DNA from: Monosporascus cannonballus
Lineage: Eukaryota > Ascomycota > Sordariomycetes > Xylariales
Direction: 5' to 3'
DNA: 64,000 nt
Assembly: GCA_004154925.1 (NCBI GenBank)
Contig: QJNS01000224.1
Span: 62,001-126,000, forward strand
In this document: one piece after another, positions 57,405 to 64,000 of the stretch
Layout: every line of letters starts with the position of its first letter
Numbering within the stretch: the stretch's first letter is position 1
Notes under the pieces: model-generated
Database searches by the model: none
What the model was told of the DNA's origin: nothing
What the model saw: the letters and a program-made list of their open reading frames with translations, nothing else
Program-made: the position numbers and the translations under genes

Positions 57405-58804
57405 TTAAATAAATCCCTCGACCCGTCTGTCGGGGGCGGAGCCACCCGAGACGCCCGGATTGGGCTCGTAGTGGATGTGGACGACGCTGCGCTGCATGAT
57501 GCCGTTCGATGGCAGCAGGGCGGATGGGAGCGCCTCCTCCTCGCTGAGCTTGGGGCCGCTGCCGTCGCTGCGCACCATCCGGCTCTGTTGCGACCTCATC
57601 CGCGTCAGCCTCGTTCCCATCGCCGACGTGCCGAGCACCTTGCGCGCCGTGGGGTTGCCCGCGAGCTGGTCGCGGTTGGTTATGCCGAAGAGCCGCGGGA
57701 ACCAGGCCCGGAACAGGGGCCGAAGGGCCGGCACCGACGCCGTGATGATGGCCAGGTTCATCTCGATCGCCGACGTGGCGAAGCCGACGTTGCCGTCTGG
57801 GTCCAGGCTCGAGCGCGGCATGAAAAGTCCCTGGACCAGGAGGACCATCCGTATCACGCTCATGATCGTCACGCTGCGCCGCTGGGTCAGCGCCCTATCC
57901 AGGCCCCTTTCCCCCTGGTGAGCTTCCGGGTCGGCAGCGGAGACTCACATGAATCCGAGCAAGAACAAGAACATGAGCGCGATCTTGGTGCGCCGCGGGA
58001 TCTTTAGGCCTATGAAGACCCTCAGGGGTAGCGCCAGGATCAAGAGGTCCGTCAATATATTGAACGCCGATGTCGCAGTGAACAGGATCGGCCTGTCCAC
58101 GCACCTTCCCGGGACGGAGAAGTCCCACGTCTTCTCGATAGGTATGCACTGCAAGACGATAATGAACAGAACCGCCACCATATGGGCAACATTCGCCGCG
58201 TTCACCCATAAGATGTACTGCCGCACCCCGCGCTTCTGCTCGAAGAGGCGGAGCAGGAAGAGCAGAACCGACGCCTTGACAAGCCCGAGGATAGGGTTGT
58301 ACAATATCTGCACTACGTAGTTCCACACCAGACCAGGCGTGGGGTCGTGCAGAGGGATATCCTCAGGATTTATCCCAACGAAGTTCGTCTTAATGACTTA
58401 TTGGGCATCGGCTCTTAGTTTATAGTGTCTCCCTGTTCAGGTAGGCAACTTACACATGAAGCTGAAGTACGTCTCCAGGATAGACAACACCTAATGCCCC
58501 GTAAGCACGGTTCTTAGGCTCTCAGAAACTGGGGCACTCCTACCATAGCAGTACACGCCAGTCCGTCATCTGTATCAAGGAATTAGCAGTGGGCGTGATG
58601 AGAGACACCGCACCTTCGCTTTCACTTACCCCAACCGAACTGTCTTGACGAGGCTCGACCAACGACCCGTACGCATAATACAAGGAAGGCAACGACAGGG
58701 AAGACGATCACGATTGTGATGGTAATATTTTGATCCGGACTTGACGGGCCTAATGACGACATGGCGATAAGCAGTACCGGACCCACGAAAAAGTGCAGAG
58801 TCAC
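57405..58804 (-). CDS. Fungal rhodopsin-like (SAT4-type) seven-transmembrane protein
   Basis: Five exons, 58804-58630, 58569-58544, 58490-58454, 58396-57949 and 57873-57405, give 384 residues with matching phases. The introns are 53-76 bp, with donors GTAAGT, GTAGGA, GTAAGT and GTGAGT. Splicing rebuilds family hallmarks: RQFGWDDGLACTAM, WNYVVQILYNPILGLVKASV followed by LLFLLRLF, VLQCIPIEKTWDF with the CVDRP cysteine, FNILTDLLILALPLRVFIGL and GFIVTIMSVIRM, then FATSAIEMNLAIITASVPALRPL. About seven hydrophobic helices are visible, and the cytosolic tail is polar. Proteins with this PF20684-type domain are common in Pezizomycotina, and most have no known ligand. The first Met (58804) precedes a hydrophobic stretch; the Met at 58762 is an alternative start. 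Exons of 26 and 37 nt are unusually small but are needed to keep the WDD motif. Confidence 0.87.
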
Positions 58805-61497
58805 TATCCCTATGCTATCTCACCACAAGGTTCGTATCCAGTGACGCTTGCCGTGCAAAGAGCTCGAAGGAGGTAGATGAGCAGCAAGAAAGGAGAATGG
58901 GAAAACCAGTATAGGATCGGGTCATTGTGAAATCAAAAGGGAGCAGGATGAGGCCTAAGATACATGTCAACGTATAGGACCCGAAATCCAACACCACGTT
59001 GTTTCATCAGTAGCTATCCGGACGAACTCCCTTGACGGCCCCGGGTAATGTGAAAGATGTACGCAACCGCGAGTGGCCTACCCTGCCGATGCCGCATGTG
59101 CCAGGATGCCAACGCCACCATTCACGCCAGAGACTACTTAGAAATCTATCCTTCAATATGAGTGAGGATCTTATGGTCAAGCTTCTCGCTTATTCCCGAT
59201 TGATCTGACTTTATCCGATCCGGGGTGCAGCACTTCAGGGGTCAGAAAGGATACGCTGTGCCGTATAGGCAATGTCCTGATCCATGCAAGTGTAATCTGC
59301 TATGTTTTGACACCCCCATACAGTGGTTGCTTTAGGCCGTGAAAGGCTTCAATGTCCGGAACAAATAGCTCGTTCCATCGAAACGCTCTGGTATTACTTT
59401 AGAAGCACAGCAATGACAGGAACCGTGCTATACACTCAACTTCGACAGCAGTATGATAGATTGATCGCAGTAGCGAATAAATCGACTGGATAATGGTTGA
59501 ACCTAGACGCACCCAACAGCCGTGATATCGCCGAGAAATCCCTGCGGAGGAGTCAAAGCCTATCCAGGATAGTAGATCAAACGCGGGTGATGACTTATAT
59601 CCAGAAACATGAATATTATACAGACCAAGCAACCAAGACGGGCCGATCCGACCCATTCCAACCCGGATGAACCAGATTCCGGCACCGACTCGAGGAGTAA
59701 ACGTAGTAACGCGTATCCATCGTCATGGTAATTCCATTGCGGACCAGCCTTGCGTGTGCGGAACGGCCGGAGCGAAGCTCACACTCGATATTTTGGTTTC
59801 CCATTCCACGGATTTGGCCTGTGCGGGCATTTTCAACGAGGCTGGATTGGATTAGATTCTTCCATACATGTGGCTTTTAGCACGCGGTTTAAGAAATCGA
59901 GGTCCAAGGACGACTATGGACCGACCACCTAGGCGGAGATGTCGAACGGGTTTGCTTGGGTGTCATCTGATATCTGGATTGTTGGTTCCGCTTCCGATTC
60001 CGGTAAGTTTTCCTCTTCGTGCTAACGACGGGACGGTGAGACAGCCTGATGGTGAGACCGAGACTGGCATGCCCTTCTCAGTCTAGATGTCGTACCTGAT
60101 AATGCATTTACATGCACGTAGTGCCTACCTGCAGCTTGAGATATTATATAGGCTCACATCCGACTTCTCTTGGCCTTCAACACCGTCGATGTATTGAGCA
60201 TCGACTCGGCCCGGAGAGTACCTGCGCAGTCGCATAGGTGAAGGCCGATCAGATCATCGCAGAGTCGATTCGGCATTGACTGAGTGCCTTGGGAAGCAGA
60301 TTGCTTCGTATGAGGTCACATCTCGGAGGCCGTGCAGAACAAGACGAGTTGAAAAAGAAGGACGAGTATCAAAGCGTCTGCTGCAAGGGACTCGTTCCAC
60401 CAATAACCTGGCGCCCAAGTTGACTGATGATGTAGGCGTGTCTAACTATAAAACAGCCTGTCAGTTGAGCTCTCTTGATATAGCTGTGCCTTTGCTGATT
60501 TCCCCCGCCACGGGAGTGTCTTTTCCATTTCCAGTTCTCTGAGACACGGCAGGTTGCACCGTTGCCGCGCCGCTCAAACAGCCCGGAAGCTTCTCACATC
60601 GCTTCCCTCTTCCACTCCACCGTCCCGCCAAAGCCCCGTATGTAAGTCGATGTGTCCAAACAAAACTTAGTCCATCTTCCAGACCCTGAAACAATATCAG
60701 CATCATATCTGACCGAAGTGTCTCGACATGAACTCTAGGTTATATAATAATCATATCCGAGTCTACATATAGGCAGGCAAGTTGTTTCTTATGGCGCCTT
60801 CCAATATCTATGTGGCCCCGAAGTAAAAAAGAGCGCACCCACAACTTCAACCCTGCCGCGTTTTGAATCGCACTTTAAGTATGGGGTAAGCGGGATATCA
60901 TCCATAGCAATACTTATTTCGTGGGAGTTACTTTAACATCGTAGTCAGGCATTTTCCATCGGCCAACCCTTTCGGGCTTCCTATAAATCGTAACTTCAGT
61001 GTAGCATTCATGCTAGACCTGGGGTTAAACGGTACCTGGCGTGGATGTTATTATTCGGGCTGATATTCAGTACTTACATGGGTAGGGTGCCAGGGCTGAG
61101 GAAGCAGAATGCGGGAATCTGATTTTCTTTAAATGCCTAGCACCTGGATATGTACCTCCGTCTAACCGGTAGTAGGTACTACGTATTTCGTCGGTCAGTG
61201 GGGCCGTTCCGCTGCGTCGGGATCGGCACAAGCACTAGGGGCACTAAACCCCAAATAACCATTTAGCCCGCCAAGAATCCATCAACAAATTTCGACCCTA
61301 AGCTCAACAATAATAATTAACAGTTTTACCGGGTAAGAAGCTTTCACTTTTTAACCACTACCAGGGTCGCTACGACAACCACCACGACTCACCGAAACCA
61401 CCACAGCCGCCGTTCGAAAAGACGCGAAGGGAAGACAAAGCCCGGCAAGGCAAGGCAAGGCAAGACAAGGCAACACAAGCAAGACAGAACAGAAAAG
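58805..61497. other. Divergent intergenic region, rhodopsin-like gene (-) and PHS1 (+)
   Basis: About 2.7 kb with no recognised gene. The right end is the PHS1 leader, which contains four to five tandem GGCAA units near 61444-61475. Small frames elsewhere lack support. Confidence 0.5.
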
Positions 61498-62398
61498 ATG
61501 CCCTCCAGCACGAACAGGGCCGCAAGACCGGCGGCGAAGCCTGCCTCGCCCGCCAAGACCGGCTACCTGATCCTCTACAACGCCGCGTCGGCCGCGCTGT
61601 GGCTGACGGTCATGGTCCGGACCCTGAGCACCATGGCGGCCGAAGGGCACGAGGCCGTCTTCTCGACGACCGGCGAGTTCTGCAAGTGGACGCAGACGCT
61701 GGCCGGCATCGAGGTTCTGCACTCTCTCTTCGGTACGTTTGCTTGGTGACCCTCAAATTCCTCAACCGACCCGGCCCGACCCGGACCTCGATGATAACGG
61801 GAAACGAATCTACACCCACGTCTATACATATGCACATGCACACATAGTATATATACGCTGGATAGGTCGAAGGCTGACCCGACTATTTCCCCGCAGGCAT
61901 CGTGCGCGCCCCCTTCCTCACGACCTTCATGCAGGTGTTCAGCCGGTACGCGATCGTGTGGGGGGTAACGGACCTGTTCCCGGGCGTGGCGCGGAGCCCG
62001 TTCTACGCGTCGATGCTGCTGGCCTGGAGCATGACCGAGGTGATCCGGTACTCGTACTTCGCGCTGACGCTGAGCGGGTGCCAGCCCGCCGCCCTGCACT
62101 GGCTGCGCTACCACGCCTTCTTCGTCCTCTACCCCGTCGGCATCTCCAGCGAGGCCTGGCTCATTTGGAGGGCCGTCGAGCCCGCCAAGCACCAGGTCCA
62201 CCCCTGGTACTCCACCGCCCTGTTCCTTTACGTCGCCCTCGTCTACCCGCCCTGTAAGTTCCGAGGACCGCATACCTTGATACTGAGCGTGTATTGACCC
62301 TTCATACAGCTGCGTATATCCTGTACACGCACATGATGTCCCAGCGGCGCAAGGTTCTGAAGGCCGCCAAGGCTCAGAACCAGAAGGCCACACAGTAG
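61498..62398 (+). CDS. phs1: Very-long-chain (3R)-3-hydroxyacyl-CoA dehydratase Phs1/HACD
   Basis: Exons 61498-61732, 61897-62253 and 62310-62398 give 226 residues. The introns are 164 bp (GTACGT...GCAG) and 56 bp (GTAAGT...ACAG), both phase 1. Sequence marks are GYLILYNAASAALWLTVMV, TQTLAGIEVLHSLFGIVR, AWSMTEVIRYSYFAL and RYHAFFVLYPVGISSEAWLI. The catalytic pair Tyr157 and Glu164 has the seven-residue spacing known for Phs1. Six hydrophobic segments fit an ER membrane protein. The C-terminus is Lys-rich (SQRRKVLKAAKAQNQKATQ), typical of ER-resident proteins. It catalyses the third step of fatty-acid elongation, needed for sphingolipid very-long-chain acyl groups. The ATG at 61498 is the first in frame. 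Confidence 0.95.
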
Positions 62399-62703
62399 GC
62401 CTGCCGAGCCGGAAAGACAAGAAGCGCTCTCGAGGATATGGTACAAGAATAAGCCTACAAAGTCGCTGTTCAAGCGATATTGAACCATAGATACGTAATA
62501 TCTAATCTGCCTATTCTCGGAGAACTCTATACAGCAGAGCTTGTCTTGCCATAATAGGCATATCGCACGTGCTCTGCCAGTGATATGCTGGCATGATAGG
62601 ATATAATGCCTACGTAGAAACGGATTCCCCTGCGCCACAAAAGAGCCGCTCCAAGGCTTAATCCATTAGAGAGAGGCATGCGGAGGGAGCACAATCAAAC
62701 ATA
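62399..62703. other. Short tail-to-tail spacer
   Basis: 305 bp between the PHS1 stop and the stop of the hydrolase gene. It carries both 3' UTRs; nothing else is seen. Confidence 0.5.
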
Positions 62704-64000
62704 TCAAATTAGCAACTCGGTGTCTTTATCCCCGAGCTCTTCACTGCTCAACTCGTACCATTCGTTACGTGACCATTCCACGATGAGGTTCTTCGCGTCC
62801 ACAGATAGCTGTGTATACCCCGGGTTCTCTTTCGGTTCAAACATAGCTGTGATCTTAGCGTCAGCTCGAAATGCCTCCGAATCTCTACTTGGAACTCCAA
62901 TGAAGCAATGGGGCCTGGTGGAACTCACTCATATGCGCCGTGGTCTCGTCGCTCGCCTTATCGTTGACTGCCTCCTTCCACACCCCGGCCGCCTGTTTCT
63001 TGGGTAGGTTGCAAAACGTGCGCTGGTTGCCCATTACAGTGCCTACCATGCTGACCTCCTTGGGTGCGGTCCCTCGGCCCAGCCTTGTGTACAGGTTCGC
63101 GAACCCGACGCCCAGCTCTCGGTTCAGCCGCACCATGCTGGCGACGCGGCTCCTGAGCTCCTCGCCACGCGCGAGGCACCCCACGAACTCCAGGTGCGAC
63201 CCGACCCACGACCAGCCCTCGGCGATGTGCTGCCGGCTCGCGTAGGCCGCGGCACCGCTCGCCGCCACTGCCCCCGCCGCGCCCGCGTACATGGCGATCT
63301 TGCCCCAGCTAGCCCATCCCCCGCCGCCGCCGCTCTTCGGCTCGTTAGGTTTTTGCGACTGCTGCTCGTGCCCTGCCTCGGGCGCGGGTAGCGCCTTGGC
63401 TTGCGTCTTCGGTTCTGCGCCCCTCTGCTGCTGCTGCTGGTCCTTGCTGGCGCCGGCGCCGAAGAACATGCCTGAGAGGCTGCCCAGCTGGGTCAGGGCG
63501 GCCGCGGCCTTGTTGTAGTGGCTCTCGGCACCGTGGGCGACGACGCCCGGCGCGATGCCCAGGTAGGGGGTGTCGAAAGCGATGACGCCCTGGATGTAGG
63601 GGAATATGAGGCTGTTTAACGACGACGCCGCCTTTCCCGGACGTCGGTCATCGTTTTCGTGGTCGTGGTCGTCTTCGTCATTACCGATAGGCGTCTCGGA
63701 CGCGAGGGCGATGACGGTCTCGGCGGCGACGATACCGCCCATCGAGTGGCCGACGAGGATGGTGCGCACCGAGGGGTCAACGGTGGGCGAGGGCGTGCCG
63801 TTGGCGACCTCGATGTCGATGACCTTCTCCAGTAGCCAGTCGCGGAAGCGGTTTACGCACTCGAAGAGGTCGCCGCGCGTCTCGTACTTGGGGTAGGTGA
63901 TGGCGCGGACCTCGACCCGGGGCAGCGCGGCGCCAAGGAGGGCGGCGAGATGTTGGCTGAACTCGGACTTCTCCCCGAAGGTGTCTTCGCCACCTTTGAA
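62704..64000 (-). CDS. Alpha/beta-hydrolase (lipase/serine esterase-like), 5' end off the window
   Basis: The frame enters at the right edge in phase (64000 begins a codon) and runs to 62929. An 82-bp intron (donor GTGAGT, acceptor CACAG) leads to the last exon, 62846-62704, for 404 visible residues. Upstream of the nucleophile elbow are YPKYETRGDLFECVNRFRDW and VRTILVGHSMGGIVAAETV, with Ser in GHSMGG. FDTPYLGIAPGVVAHGAESH follows. A Gln/Gly-rich linker leads to a hydrophobic alanine-rich segment (IAMYAGAAGAVAASGAAAYA), which could be a membrane anchor, and a C-terminal part with HMTMFEPKENPGY, a plausible catalytic His region. Fungal relatives are annotated as DUF676-like or lipase-like proteins of unknown substrate. 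The start codon is not in the window; the GTG at 63767-63769 that opens one frame call is an internal valine. Confidence 0.85.

Noticed and set aside
57318..58007. Long Arg/His-rich open frame antisense to the rhodopsin-like gene
   Set aside because: Its composition is that of a shadow frame; the minus strand has clear membrane helices and family motifs.
61575..62420. 281-codon open frame antisense to PHS1
   Set aside because: It is a mirror of the GC-rich PHS1 exons, has no family resemblance, and spans PHS1 introns without splice logic.
1..64000. CRISPR arrays, tRNA genes and rRNA
   Set aside because: I looked for regularly spaced repeats and for B-box GGTTCGANTCC-type sequence and found no convincing case. 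CRISPR is not expected in a fungus.

Overview
This window is nuclear DNA from a filamentous ascomycete (Pezizomycotina). The introns are short (56-270 bp), with GT...AG ends and CTAAC/CTGAC-type branch sites. Start contexts are fungal (for example CACAATGGC). The gene set includes intronless PRP8 and RAD26, NDUFAF3, ISA2, PHS1, an Mpv17/PMP22 protein, a fungal rhodopsin-like membrane protein, GH18 and remnants of a GEgh16-type secreted protein. A degraded member of the fungal 'WLYRCTQDRE' family suggests Sordariomycetes, but that is inference. Gene density is low: about 15 protein genes in 64 kb, separated by long intergenic stretches.

Layout. 1.5-13.6 kb: NDUFAF3-like complex I assembly factor (-), ribosomal eL34 (-), and the spliceosome core gene PRP8 (+), which carries a 713-residue intein with a LAGLIDADG homing endonuclease. 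15.5-21 kb: an unrecognised spliced gene fragment (-) and a Myb/SANT protein (+). 21-27 kb: no gene seen. 27-32.3 kb: PanE/ApbA-type reductase (-), a broken GEgh16-like gene (+) and an Mpv17/PMP22 membrane protein (-). 34-38.1 kb: a CxxC/WLYRCTQDRE-family gene with an in-frame stop (+) and ISA2 (+). 38.9-41.8 kb: ribosomal uL30/RPL7 (-) and uS11/RPS14 (+), head to head. 42.4-48.7 kb: RAD26/CSB repair ATPase (-) and a GH18 chitinase-like protein (+). 49.8 kb: a 10-N assembly gap between a G run and a C run. 52.3-53.9 kb: a conserved fungal protein of unknown function (-). 57.4-58.8 kb: rhodopsin-like 7TM protein (-). 61.5-64 kb: PHS1 3-hydroxyacyl-CoA dehydratase (+) and an alpha/beta-hydrolase (-) that runs off the right edge.

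These are mostly independent housekeeping genes and not a cluster. The functional links visible are two divergent gene pairs that must share promoter space (eL34/PRP8 and RPL7/RPS14). The most interesting element is the PRP8 intein. It keeps every splicing residue I can check and both LAGLIDADG aspartates, and it holds two large extra segments. A second theme is loss of function: three accessory genes carry an in-frame TAG followed by coding-like sequence in the same frame. No transposon, tRNA, rRNA or CRISPR array was recognised. Splice models were built by eye from frame, GT/AG sites and family resemblance; nothing was searched against databases.
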